NCBI RefSeq assembly: GCF_021917145.1
Contig: NC_061071.1
Coordinates: forward strand, 6,322,938-6,386,937
Source: Hypomesus transpacificus
Lineage: Eukaryota > Chordata > Actinopteri > Osmeriformes > Osmeridae
Direction: 5' to 3'
Length of the DNA: 64,000 nt
Positions 34,652 through 58,632 of this stretch are shown piece after piece. The notes under the pieces were generated by a model that was not told where the DNA came from, made no database searches, and saw only the letters and a list, made by a program, of their open reading frames with translations. Position 1 is the first letter of the stretch. The number at the start of each line of letters is the position of its first letter. Both the position numbers and the translations under genes were made by a program.

Positions 34652-34756
34652 GTGATGGGGTCACATGATGGAGGGAGGAGAAAGGATAGAAAGCCAGACC
34701 AGTTGTTTTGTAGTTTCTTTTGTCTAGAAATGTTGATATTTCACCTTATACTTTGG

Positions 34757-34762
34757 AATAAA
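34757..34762 (+). terminator. supt3h polyadenylation signal
   Basis: AATAAA lies 106 bases after the supt3h stop. The cdc5l signal (TTTATT on the plus strand) lies only 80 bases further on the opposite strand. Confidence 0.7.
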
Positions 34763-34841
34763 ATGATCATTCAATTCTTCTTGTGACTTCTGCTTTTCGA
34801 CCCAGACAGAAACGACACACACAGAGCTCTCTAAAGAAACA

Positions 34842-34847
34842 TTTATT
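34842..34847 (-). terminator. cdc5l polyadenylation signal
   Basis: AATAAA on the minus strand, 172 bases beyond the cdc5l stop codon. The 3' ends of cdc5l and supt3h therefore converge within about 100 bases of each other. Confidence 0.6.
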
Positions 34848-35018
34848 GGATTTATCTTTTAAAAGACAGTTGAAATAAAGAGCAGGAACAAGACACTACT
34901 GGGCATGCTCACAACGCTGGGGCTACGACATCACTGTGACATCAGCACACAGAGGCGGAGTTTCTCAGCTCCAAATGGACATTTTCAGGCGCGTGTACGG
35001 TGTGTGTGAGAGAGAGAG

Positions 35019-40456
<5,438 letters not shown>

Positions 40457-41397
40457 CTTTGCCGATGTGTGTTACTAACTTCACGAAGAAATTATTTCCG
40501 AAATGTGTTTAAAAAATAGTTGCTACTACAGATAGGCTAAGTTGGCCTGATAGTCAAAACAGGCAAGCTACAAAGCCGAGCGTGTTAACACAACAGGAAA
40601 CGCTCCAGATATCCGTGTTAGTATTTCTTCTTCTTTCCCTTTAATGGCAAATTGCAACCAACGTTGCGAGGTTATTACCACCACCTACTGTTCGGGAGTG
40701 TGAGGCCGGTGTGAATCCAATAAATGCATACATTTCATAATTACATTTAAAAAATCATTAAATAAACTTAACACCTACACCTTGCACTCCATCTAGTTTC
40801 CCGAATAAGTTAAAATAGCTCCACAAATCTCCCAATCATCCTCTTCTGTCCTTCTTTGCATTTGCCGCAAACTGATTCCTAAAACCATCAACATGAGATA
40901 GGAAACACCAGGAGAAACTTGAAGACACTAGTTTCCAATTCAAATGTATACATTTGCCATTTGCAACAAGTACAGGTACAATAGAAATGGGTCCTGCTCC
41001 TCTCCACCATTTCCTAGCAGACAGTTGAACCTGTAAGCTATTCCTAATATTCATTCCTTAATAAATGAATGCTAATCCTTTGTGAGCATTTCTACTCATC
41101 ATATTGATGGGTGTCACCAGACAGCAGAAGTCCTTTCCATTGCTAGTTTGACAGATGAGTAACAGCTGTTACTTTCATGCAGCAAAACATTCAGTTTCCA
41201 CCCAGGACACACAAACACATGGCACACACCACACACATTTTGGACAATATATGACAGAAATCTGTGAAATACACTTTATTTGAATTGCCTCAAGACAAAT
41301 ACAGCCAGCAGCACTACAGAAGACTGGGTTTGTGTTAGTCAGCACATTGTCTTTCAGGTAGGGACACCCTGGCTGTATGTGCGTATATCTGTATGTG
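40457..41397. other. cdc5l upstream region, left copy of duplicated block
   Basis: This contains the cdc5l promoter side, a repeat-like stretch from about 40625 (CCCTTTAATGGCAAATTGCA ... ACCACCTACTG), and from about 41230 the sequence that also flanks the 3' end of the tribbles-like gene at 46290. No coding exon was seen. Confidence 0.45.
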
Positions 41398-41842
41398 TCA
41401 GGTAGGCACTGTCTGGTCGTGTGTGTGACTGCGAGTGTGTGCAGTGGGGAGTGGGCGTGGCTGAGAGCTGAGCCAAGGGTGGGTCAGTAACTCAGAGGCA
41501 GAGAGATGGAGGGCAGGGTTAGAATGTAAAGCTGAGCGAATCACACATCGGGAATGAGACGAGACCACACCCCCTCGCCCTCCGGTAAGTCCTGTCCTCT
41601 CTGGGTAGCGCCCTAATAGCATGGCATGGAGCATCACCCCCAAAGCCCAGACATCTGCAGACCTGGTACTGGTCAACACGGGTCCAGACACCCCCCTATC
41701 AGCTCCAGACACCCCCCCAGCAGCGTCCTCCGTGGCCTGCAGCATCTCTGGGCTGGTGTAGGGGGAAAGGTTTGTCGATAGGGGGTAGTCTACTCCCTGC
41801 TTGAGGACTGCATCCTCCACACTCTCCAACATCAGCACAGTC
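41398..41842 (-). pseudogene. duplicated last exon of the tribbles-like gene
   Basis: This is a copy of the final exon of the tribbles-like gene at 46457-46895, read on the minus strand. The frame is open from the splice acceptor through MLQATEDAAGG and ADVWALGVMLHAMLLGRYPE to the stop. The upstream exons are absent: just beyond the acceptor the sequence switches to cdc5l intron 4. It therefore cannot encode a complete pseudokinase by itself. Its 5' half is nearly identical to the parent, while the 3' half has several differences. Confidence 0.85.
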
Positions 41843-41849
41843 CTGACAC

Positions 41850-42977
<1,128 letters not shown>

Positions 42978-43182
42978 TTTTGCCTATGTTACTAACTTCA
43001 CGAAGAATTTATTTCAAAAGCGTGATTAATTTTTTTTTGCCACTAGTACATTAATGCTAAGTTGGCCTGATAATTTCCTGTTGACACAACAGGAAACGCT
43101 CAACATATCCGTGTTAGCATTTCTTCTTCTTTCCCTTAATGGCAGATTGCAAACAACATTGCGAGGTAGCAGAAGAAACAAG

Positions 43183-46000
43183 ATGCCAGACCACTGTGCA
43201 GCATATGCTTGCTCAAATAGGCGGACCCTCGCAAATAGGGCTCGGGGGATTAGTTTTCACAAGTAAGATTTAACATTACTGTACTATTGTTTGTATTTTG
43301 GGAATATAATATTACCAGAGAGTTGAGAACTTAGGAGCAAGGATCTTTGATATTACTGTACTGAAATCGCTATTAACTTAGTATTTTGGTGGAAGCTTCA
43401 CTATTTCCTGAATCGAGTAACGTTTCAGCAGCTTAACTTCTTTATTATTTATCAAGTAGCTTGGCCACACAAGCTACACTTTTCTTGTCATGTAAAATTA
43501 GCGCAACTTAAAGTAGCTTCCTATGTAGTGAACTAGCCTACTGTGTTTGTGTTACATTTGACTGGGTGGTAGCTATTGTGTAGTGAAGCTTTATTAATGA
43601 CAAAGCAACTGATATCTTAGCTCACTACAATTTCCAAGTAGCTTGCCCAACACTGTGTATTAATCACACGTAATTCACTCTAACAAAAGTAAGATACCTC
43701 CCATGTCACACACCCACCCCACTTACCTAAAATAAAGGCAACTGAACATCTGTCTGTAGAATGGTTTGCAAACAAGCTTATTCACAATTTCAGCAACCTT
43801 GGTTCATTGTCATCAGATATGCATCAAAATAGTTTGGTTGAAGAAAGGTTCTAAGAAATGTGAAGGAAGAAAATAAGCTTGACCCCCTTTTTGAAATGTA
43901 TTTGTGTAGACTCCCAAATCTTCCGTTTTCATTTGGAAGGTTTCCCAAGGACAAATATATGAGGAAGAAGTGGGAAGTGGCTCTGAGGAGAGAAGGATTC
44001 ACCGCAAGTGATTCATCAGTGCTTTGCAGTCAACATTTTAAGCAGGGCGATTTTGATAGGACGGGTCAGATTATCCGACTCCGAGATGGTGTTATCCCAT
44101 CCGTCTTCAGCTTCTCGGTTCACCTCCAAAGAGTAGGTGTATCATCATAAGGCTATGAGTATTCATAAATGTAAATATTCTATTATGAATCACAGGGCGG
44201 GGTGATATACTTATCCCTTTATATGTATATACTGTATTAGGTATTATGCTTCTTCATTTTAGTTGGAAAAGGGCAGGACTACGTCTACCTCCAGAAGAGC
44301 TGAAGAAAGCATGTCCGTGGCCTCTCAGGATGCCCAAGAAACGGCGACCTCACCTCCACAACCTCAGCCTAATGATGTGAATATTTCTACTTTCAAAATC
44401 ATATCATAATGTTCCTGGACATACACACACAAACACACACACACACAGTGCTGGCAGTGGCTTTGAAACGTGATAACTATAAGAAAGAATGTGGGCCATA
44501 AACGAGTGGTGTCAAAGTGATGTTTGTGAAGTGAAACATTACTCACACCATGTTCATCCCTCTTTCTACTAGGATCATGGCTATGCCTTGCCTGCTTCTC
44601 CTACCGCTGTTAAGACCCGACTCAATGAAGCCTTGGCAAGACTGGAAAGTCTGGAGCGAGAGAAGAAGAATGCCATGGCCAGAGAAAAGAGGGCAAAGAC
44701 CACCGTGACAAGTCTTTTGGGGGATTTGAGGAAAAAGAACCTCATTAATGAAGAGCTCAAAGAGAAGCTTGAATTCTACTCCGGTAAGAAAAGAATGTGC
44801 ACTTTGAAATTAATGTACGTGTTATTCTTACTCTCTAGATGACCCTCCATATTTATTATCTTTAAGGGGACTTATTCATTATAAATCATAACATTTCAGA
44901 TCTTCAGATAGACCTCATGGCAAAGCAGGGCCATGGGTACACCAAGGACTACAGAGAGTTTGCGCTCATGCTCCATCTCCACGGTCCAAAGGCATACAAA
45001 TACCTCCGAGAGACTCGACATTTTCCCCTCCCACATCCGCATACGTTACAAAGGTAGGCTTCATGTTGTCCGATATGAATTTTGGGAAATGACTGATGCA
45101 GACACGTTGAATAGCTTCTTCTCAAAACCCTTTTATAGGTGGATGCCAAGCCTGGCCTGAACAAGCGGTGGCTGGATGTGCTGGAGAGAAGGTGCCAGGG
45201 AGACCAGGTTCAATATGGATGTGTTTCACTCACGTTGGATGCCATGTTCATCAGAAAACACGGTGTTGCTACCGAGGCTCTTGTGTTCATGGGGGTTGGC
45301 CTACAAGGACATTGGAAGTCTGGGAAGGAAGGACATAGGGAGTCAGGTGGCTGAGCGGTTAGGGAATCGGGCTAGTAATCTGAAGGTCGCCAGTTTGATT
45401 CCCGGCTGCGCCAAATGACGTTGTGTCCTTGGGCAAGGCACTTCACCCTACTTGCCTCGGGGGGAATGTCCCTGTACTTACTGTAAGTCGCTCTGGATAA
45501 GAGCGTCTGCTAAATGTAAGTCAAGTCGAAGTCGAGTCAAAGTCTCCCATGGCTTACTTCCTGACCAAGTCTCTCTCTCCAGAGACTCGAAGGGTCCTTG
45601 TCAGTCATGCTTTGGAGGAGCTGCATGCACGGTGCATTTGGGTGATATTTGTGTACCAATGGATGGGCTTGCCTCCAATGTCAGCGTGCAACCAACTTGG
45701 GTGGACTGTGAGCTGAAGGGAGACTCACGAGAGCCGCTTCAAACCAGTTTCTGGCATCCGGTGACTGGCAAGAAAGTATGTGTAAGGATGGACGCTTACC
45801 GCGTGCTCAAGTTGGCATGTAATATGTTGCAGGTAAATGATGATCGTCCGGGAGGAGTTCGGAATGGAGGATGTTGTTCTGCTTGGGGAACATTGAGGAG
45901 ACACAGTTTGGCATCGACAACCTGAACTCAGGTTGACACGGAGTCTCTTGTTGAAAAAATAAACGACCTCTGTCCCCGTTTTGTTTTTGAAGACGTATTG
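43183..46000 (+). mobile_element. P-type DNA transposon remnant with THAP-domain transposase
   Basis: Exon-like pieces in order: 43183-43262 and 43940-44132 form a THAP (C2CH) zinc-finger domain (MPDHCAAYACSNRR, then FPKDKYMRKKW, VLCSQHFKQGDF). 44263-44376 is a linker. 44573-44783 is a coiled coil (NEALARLESLEREKK). 44900-45053 encodes YTKDYREFALMLHLHGPKAY and the PLPHP region. A transposase core piece (VSLTLDAMFIRKHG) lies at 45139-45354, and a further piece (VDCELKGDSREPLQTSFWHP) follows a SINE. This order is that of P-element/THAP9-like transposases. The join before the core is out of frame and a SINE splits it, so it is broken. Terminal repeats were not identified, and the end near 46000 is approximate. 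Confidence 0.72.
45339..45525 (+). mobile_element. tRNA-derived SINE copy 5 inside the P-type transposon
   Basis: Begins GGGAGTCAGGTGGCTGAGCG with A box and an imperfect B box (CAGTTTGATTCC), and ends AGAGCGTCTGCTAAATGTAA. It interrupts the transposase region, so it postdates that insertion. Confidence 0.82.
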
Positions 46001-46456
46001 TTCATTTTTTTTCTTCATGTTCCCGTTTTTTCCCTATTTTTCGGGATATGTTCCCAGTTTGGATCTTGGACGTCTGGTCACTTTATTTTCAAATATTGGA
46101 ATATTCTATTACTGTTTAGCACTAAGAATATTAAAATATGCCGAACCATATGTAGCTATATTTATGACCTTTGCAGCAAAAAAAAACAGTGTGAAAATCT
46201 GTTTGGTATTCTGTGAGGTATGATTAATTGAATGCGCTGACAGCTCATTGCACCTGTCAAACCGATAACACTGAGCAGGTGACCGTTCCACCCACATTTT
46301 GGACAAAATACTACAGAAATCTGCAAAATACACTTTATTTGAATTCCCTCAAGACAAATACAGCCAGCAGCACTACAGAAGACTGGGTTTGTGTTATTCA
46401 GCACATTGTCTTTCAGGTAGGGACACCCTGGCTGTAGGTGCGTATATCCGTATGTG

Positions 46457-47515
46457 TCAGGTAGGCACCGTCTGGTCGTGTGTGTGACTGCGAGTGTGTG
46501 CAGTGGGGAGCGGGCGTCGCTGAGAGCTGAGCCAGGGGTGGGTCAGTAACTCGGAGGCGGAGAGACGGAGGGCAGGGTTAGAATGTAAAGCTGAGCGAAT
46601 CATACACTGGGCATGAGGCGAGACCACACCCCCTCCGGTAAGTCCTGTCCTCTCTGGGTAGCGCCCTAATAGCATGGCATGGAGCATCACCCCCAGAGCC
46701 CAGACATCTGCAGACCTGGTACTGGTCAACACGGGTCCAGACACCCCCCTATCAGCTCCAGACACCCCCCCAGCAGCGTCCTCCGTGGCCTGCAGCATCT
46801 CTGGGCTGGTGTAGGGGGAAAGGTTTGTCGATAGGGGGTAGTCTACTCCCTGCTTGAGGACTGCATCCTCCACACTCTCCAACATCAGCACAGTCCTGAC
46901 ACGTACACACGCAAATGCACAAAACAGACAAGCACATGCTATAAGTTAACATAAATGGCAAATTAACACTATCTGGCTAATGACAAGGAGTGCTTCAACA
47001 ATCAATTCACACAAACCTCTCTTTGTTCTTGAACACAAACGTTTTTAGCTTGATGTCCCTTAGCACAAGTCCGTGATTATGACAATGCGCCACCGCGGAC
47101 ACCAGCTGGCGGAAGAGTATCCTTGCCGTGTCCTCGTGAAGCCTGCGACAAGTGCGTAAAAGCGCATGCAAGTTCCCAAAACTCCGTGGGAAGAAGACGA
47201 AGGAACGCGCTTCTCCGAGAATCACATCCAGCACCTGGTTGATGTTTGGGTGAGCGGGGAGTTGAGAGTACATGCACAGAGCCTCCCGGTAGCGCGTATA
47301 ATCAAGTACCTGGAATATAAAGCGCTGATCAGACTCATCAGGCTCATTAGGCTACAAAGAACATACAAAATCAGTTGGCTAATAACCTTGCAAACAACTT
47401 CGTGTCCGCTGTGTGCGTCCACTGCTTTAAAAATGCCGTCCTCCAATTTCTTTTTTAACAAATACCTTCCCACTCGTATGGGGAGGTTAGTGTCAGATCT
47501 CAAACAATCCTCCAT
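46457..47515 (-). CDS. tribbles-like pseudokinase
   Basis: Three exons (47515-47387, 47309-47017, 46895-46457) encode 286 residues. The order is a degenerate N-lobe (GRYLLKKKLEDGIFKAVDAH, VVCKV), the tribbles hallmark region FFPRSFGNLHALLRTCRRLH, SAVAHCHNHGLVLRDIKLKT, and LESVED where active kinases have DFG. It continues through SADVWALGVMLHAMLLGRYP, CMIRSALHSNPALRLSASEL and HPWL. The C-terminus ends DQTVPT, resembling the COP1-binding DQxVP(D/E) motif but without the acidic residue. Tribbles proteins are scaffolds for COP1-mediated degradation, for example of C/EBP. The sequence is clearly more divergent than TRIB1-3. Part of its last exon is duplicated at 41398-41842. Confidence 0.85.
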
Positions 47516-48491
47516 TAGATAATTTTCACGGTAGCTCGCGTATCAATTAAAGCCCAACTGCCACAAAGCGTTTGAAACGCTGCCAGCGAACGTTGCGTTC
47601 ATTAAATAATGCCAAAAACGCCACCTGATCATTCTACGAAGAGATGGCATCCTATAGCTTGTGACAAAATATTTGGTTTTCACCAAAATACTTCCTCAAC
47701 CAATCCAAGAGTCAAGTGTGGAGATATTTTATTAATGTACATCTTTTCAGCACATGATACACCATACAAACGTGATACCTGGATGACTACAACTCTGGGT
47801 CCGGGGATTGGGGATGGACCCTCGCTGTTTTACAACACCACATATGTCACCATGACAACATGCACAGACAGCACAGCACATAGACAGCAGTCAGCCACTA
47901 GGGTAGTCGCCAAGCGACCTGGAGGCTTGGAGGAAGTTAACCTTGGTCAAGTACTATATACTTAATAATAAGTTATACTTAGCCCAGCAGTTAGCTAGCT
48001 ACCTAATTAAATAGAATATTGCCATCTTTCTCCATGTGATCAGAAACCCCACTTACAGGCGTAACAGTGTCCTTGAAACCTTTCTGAATAGATCAGACAT
48101 ATCAATCTTCTATATCTTGCTATATCTTCTTGATATAACACTTACCATTTGACTGTAACAATGCTTATGTATGATACAGTGATAATATATAATGTATGTA
48201 TGCACGTCAATAATGATATATATGCATTTGATATTAGGATGCTATAGAAATGATCTTTCGGGTGCACCCCAGCCTCCAACTGTGTGTAAGAGCGCTCCCT
48301 AGTGGCCACACAGTAATCACACATTACAGGATGGACAAGAACCATTACGTTGACACAAGTTTAACACTGGACCTTAACATAGTCCTATATATATATATAT
48401 ATATATATATATCTCATAACGTTATACTATTATAATACCACAACAACACACACCCCTTTCATTTCCTCTCTCTGTCTCACTCATACACCCG

Positions 48492-48566
<75 letters not shown>

Positions 48567-48931
48567 AATCAATCTGTACAGGCCAACACTTACTTTGAAA
48601 CAAGAACCAAAAAGTGTCATTGTAAAGACAGTGGAGAGATTGTAGGAAGGATGTTAAGAGGATGCAGAAATATTACGAGAAGGTTGTAGGAAGGATGTAG
48701 GAAAGATGTAGGAAGATTGTAGGAAGGTTGTAGGAAGGTTGTAGGAAGGACGGTCCAATGTTCCAGGGAGGGTCTGGGAAAGGTTGTGAGTGTTACATGC
48801 AGAGTGTTAGAAGCTAACAGTATATTTACACTGACGACGACACACAAACCTTACCCCACCCCCTGCTCTAACCCACTCCCCCTCCCTCTCATGACTCCTC
48901 CCTTATTCTTTCTCCCTTTCTCCCTCCCTCC
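47516..48931. other. intergenic region between tribbles-like gene and napb
   Basis: Holds the upstream side of the tribbles-like gene, a short (TA)n at 48388-48412, (CA)n at 48498-48563, and tandem AGGATGTAGGAAGGTTGT-type units at 48640-48750. The end is a CT-rich stretch in the napb 3' UTR. No coding exon was seen. Confidence 0.45.
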
Positions 48932-49883
48932 CTATTTGAGGTCCCCAGCATCTCCCTGAATGGTCTTCTTAATGCGCAGCAGCATGGTGGTCAGCCATTG
49001 GTCCAGACGAGACACAGAGTCATACTCCTTCACAGCCTCCGTGAACGCCTCGCAGTTCTGCTCCTCGTGAGCATCCAGAAGTTTCTGCAGGGGGGTGGGG
49101 GGACATGGTCGGGAGGGGAAGGGGTGAGGGGGGGAGGGGTTATCGGAGGAGTGCCAGAGAGAAGGGCAATATCGACCTAGCAACACTGTCAGGGGGATGG
49201 CAACTTGGTCAAAAGTGTGTGTGTGGGCGCTGTTTACCTTTAACAGCTTGCACTCTCTGGAGTCCGCAAAGGCAGGAAACATCTCCTCATACTTTTCTAT
49301 GGCCAGCTGGAATACACACACACACCCACACACAATACTTGAACACACATGATAACTACTGATAGCAGTGGCTATCCTCGTGTTGCGTACTAGGAGCAGT
49401 ACCTTAGCGTTGAGCTCGTCTACGATGAAGTGACACAGGGAAGCTTTGAAGAAATACTCCTTCGCATTGTACTTCAACAGTGGGTTATCCATGGTATTAG
49501 TGGCAACCTGACACACACACACACATTATTGTGTTTCACCACCACGTAGTCACATAACAACAGATGGACACGCAGAGAGGCGCGCACACACACAGACCTG
49601 TTCGTAGATCTCAATGGCTTTTTGATACTGCTCCAGCTGGGCACTGTAGTGGCCAACTTTCAGCAGACACTTATTGGCAGAACTGATGAGAGAGGAGATA
49701 GAAGGCTCAGACAGATAGACACATCGACAAGACTGACACGCCTTGGAAAATTAAAATCGAGATGAAAGAGAGAGCATGAAAAGGTATCTAGAGAAATGGG
49801 GAGAGAAAGAGAGAAAGTAAGAGAGAGAGAGAGAGAGATAGAGAAAGTAAGAGAGAGAGAGATATAGAGAAAGAGAGAAAGTA

Positions 49884-49918
<35 letters not shown>

Positions 49919-51761
49919 AAGAGAGGTAGTACGTAAGAGAGAGAGAGAGGAAATGAGACAGAGAAAGGAGGGAGTGAGGAAGGAGGGAGAACAAGAGAGA
50001 AAGATTGGGGGAGAGACCGTTAGAGATAGACAGTGAGCCATACAGATAGCATGTTTGATTGGATTAGGTACGTGTGTGACTCACCTGTTAGACTCCTCCC
50101 CCTTATAATAGTCTGCAGCCTGCTCATAGTGGGCGATCGCCTAGACAACCACAGCAAGACAAACAGTCTCGTGACACCCATGCGGGAAGGGCATCTGTCC
50201 CATATCTGTTTCCACTCTACTGTTGTGTGTGTGGTTCATATTGTGGTGTGTTTGCTCATGTACGTGTTTGAGCCTGTGTGTGTGTGTATACAGAATGTGT
50301 GTCTAACCTGTGTGTATAGCTGTGTGTGCGTGTGTTTTTGTGTGTCTGACCTTGTTCGTGTGTGTGTCTCCATACCTTTTCTATATCCACCAGCTCAGAC
50401 TCGTACACCTCAGCGATGGTGATGTGGTGTTTGGCTGCGATGGTGAACCTGCCCTGGAACACACAGGTAAGATTGGTGTCAAATACCGTGCCACGTATCC
50501 ACCCTCAACACACACACACACACGCACCCCTCACATTCACTCTCAACACACACACACCTCACATCCACTCTCAACACAAACACACACACCTCACATTCAC
50601 TCTCAACACACACACGCCTCACATCCACCCTCAACACAAACACCTCACATTCATACACGAATACACACAGGCGACATGGTCAGTCTTACCATATCAGTGT
50701 AGATATCAATGGCTGCATTTAGGCAGTTGATTGCCTCTATGGGGGCAGGAGAGAAGAGAGTAGGGAAGGACAGGAGAGAGATGGATGAAAGAACAAGAGG
50801 CAATTGACGAAATTACAGAAACAGAGTCTGTCCGTGTGTGTGTGTGTGTGTGCGCGCCCTCGTGTGTGTATGGTGCTCACCCTGAGGATCGGCCTTTTTG
50901 TAGGCGTTGCCAGCATCAACGAAGCTGGTGGCCGAGTCCAGTTTATTCTGCTGCTGCATGTGGAGCCTTGCAGCCTGGCAGAAAGCGTTCCCTGCAGCTG
51001 AAACACACACGCACACACCATCATCGCTACACACACACACCACACCTTGTGTAGGGAATGAGAATGACAGGAAGCTTGTGACAGAGAGATAGCGAGCTAC
51101 CATTCCAATTCTTGGCCATCTTGAACATGTTGGCTGCTCTGGCATACATCTCGCACGCGTCCTCCACCTTGTGATTCCCTCTGAAACACACAACAGTATC
51201 GCTGGCTAGCACCGTGGTCATGTCAGGCTCGCAATAGCACCGTAGGCCCAGGCACACATCACGCCAGACTCGCTAGGCCCGGACACGGTTAAATACGTTC
51301 CATTCGCAACAGGACGAGAGCTGACAAACACAGCGCAGGCCTACATGACTGTTTGATAGCATCGCCTCCTCAACATGTCATTCATCACAGCGTTTGGCTG
51401 CGCAATTCAATAAGCGTAGCATACCTACCCGGATACTGCGACAAACACACAGTAGGCTACATTTCCCAGTTTATGTGCAAATATTAATTGTGGGCACTGT
51501 AAAAACCAAAAAATCGTTATTATCCAGATTTTGCCAGTTCATTCAAATACAGTTTGTTCTCCCTACCCATCCCCCTCGTATTTTCAGTCGAATCGGGGGC
51601 TAGCTACTCTAGCTAACTCGGTTTTGCCTTATAAACCTGCGACGCATGACAAGAACATCTTACCCAAACATGCCACCGAGGAACGACCCGGACGACTTGA
51701 CCTTCTTGTCAGCCTCCGCCATTAGCTGGATGGCCTCTTTCTCTTTACCGGAGGTGTCCAT
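48932..51761 (-). CDS. napb: beta-SNAP (NSF attachment protein beta)
   Basis: Ten exons: 51761-51664, 51180-51101, 50997-50881, 50736-50690, 50453-50376, 50140-50085, 49682-49598, 49507-49403, 49306-49238, 49084-48932. They give 295 residues (human NAPB 298). The protein is an adaptor that recruits NSF to SNARE complexes for disassembly after membrane fusion, cytosolic and enriched in neurons. It is all alpha-helical TPR-like: [71 protein letters not shown], then [19 protein letters not shown] and the end GDLK. The conserved C-terminal leucine region that stimulates NSF is intact. [20 protein letters not shown] and the GDLK end favour beta over alpha SNAP. Confidence 0.94.
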
Positions 51762-52590
51762 CGCTATCGGGACTATGTGTTATCGATGCGAGAAGCTAGG
51801 AAACAGATCGACTGCAGACCTTGCTGTAATGCGCCTGGTGCTGGTGCTGATGCTGCGGAGAGCTGACTGACAATCGGACACGACACCCCTGCAGACAGAA
51901 CTGGTTAAACACTGCCATCTGCTGGGAGAAGGGAAGTAATGCATCAGCAGACCTGTAAAAAAGTTCTAGACAACAATTGTATTTCCCACCGTAACAATTG
52001 TTATTGAAGACGAAGAGGAAGCTCTCTGTTGAAAAATACCAAACTATGAATCAAGCCTCCTGCCAAAAAAGTACGTGTGGTTTCCAGTTTATACGTCAGT
52101 TACGAAAAAGAGCTGTGATTGGACGGAGGACACGTAGGCAGCGTGAAGCGCCAAAGCTCAACCTGAATGGGGAAGCCAACTCAACGACCAAGGTTCTAAC
52201 TGGCATGTTTACGTTGGACAGCTGATCATTATCGTTATCAAGAGAAGCTGTCCACATCATAAATTGCAGCAAGGTAGCTAACTAGCTGAAACGTGTATCA
52301 ATGTAGGTTGACACTGTGGACAATTCATTTCAGTCAGACATAACTATAGCGAGGCTAGCCAGCTAACGGCATTGGCTCTGTTAACTTGTACTAACCTAGC
52401 TACTGTACTGCTGTATTGCTAGTAATACTAGCTGGTTGGCAAGTTGACGTAAACGTTGTGAACTAACGCTAGTTGTTAGCAAATTAAACACAAATAAGAA
52501 TATTAGAAACATACTAAACAGTGCATAGCGTAGGTTTGAACTATAACTGAGAAAAGCAATGTGTTTCTTTATGTTTTAGTGTAGTCTAGC
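51762..52590. promoter_or_regulatory. napb-mcm8 divergent intergenic region
   Basis: 829 bases lie between the two divergent start codons. GTAGCTAACTAGC-type short motifs occur near 52270-52450, and no repeats dominate. It probably contains both promoters and the first untranslated exon of mcm8, since a TTTTAG acceptor-like site at 52574 precedes the start codon. Confidence 0.4.
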
Positions 52591-58105
<5,515 letters not shown>

Positions 58106-58201
58106 AGACGCCATGGGTATTTTTTATATATGGTCTGTAAATATGTATGTTGGTTTTGTGTGTATGTAGGTCTTCCTACCTAAGGTAATGTGTACTTGTT
58201 C

Positions 58202-58207
58202 ATTAAA
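58202..58207 (+). terminator. mcm8 polyadenylation signal
   Basis: ATTAAA lies 129 bases after the mcm8 stop, after a CA repeat, and is followed by T/GT-rich sequence. Confidence 0.55.
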
Positions 58208-58632
58208 GTTTGTCAAAGTTTCTGTCTGTCTTTATTCTGGTGCCTACATCACATTATGTGGATCCACTGTCAACCATGTGGGAACTAGGTTTAGACAATT
58301 ATAGAGAATTGAGATTTGGGTTTGACCGTCTGTAGTATACGATTTACAACAAAATTAAGACTATACATTCCCTAGATGTAAAGTAGAAATTATTATTCGC
58401 TTCTCAGTGTAAGCCAGTGATTAGCGGTAAGCCCCGCCTCCGTACATTACGACGCCGTAAAACACTGACAGTCTCGGAATACGGCAATATGGAACACGCG
58501 AAAATGCCTCCTGCTTAAAGACGAGGAAACCGACAATATGAGAATAGCATCATACAGTGGTGTGACAACAAGGTCAAGACGCCAACGGTAGATGTGCTTT
58601 GTTAGTCGTTTACATACTGTACGCGGCTTGCA
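58208..58632. promoter_or_regulatory. mcm8-crls1 intergenic region
   Basis: About 425 bases lie between the mcm8 3' end and the crls1 start codon, becoming CG-richer after 58430 (CGCCGTAAAACACTG). It presumably contains the crls1 promoter and 5' UTR. No specific site was identified. Confidence 0.35.

Noticed and set aside
41398-41842. Separate functional tribbles gene
   Set aside because: The last exon alone is present, and its 5' flank is cdc5l intron sequence.
48480-48570. CRISPR-like or telomeric array
   Set aside because: It is an ordinary CA microsatellite. No CRISPR-type repeats occur, and the genome is eukaryotic.
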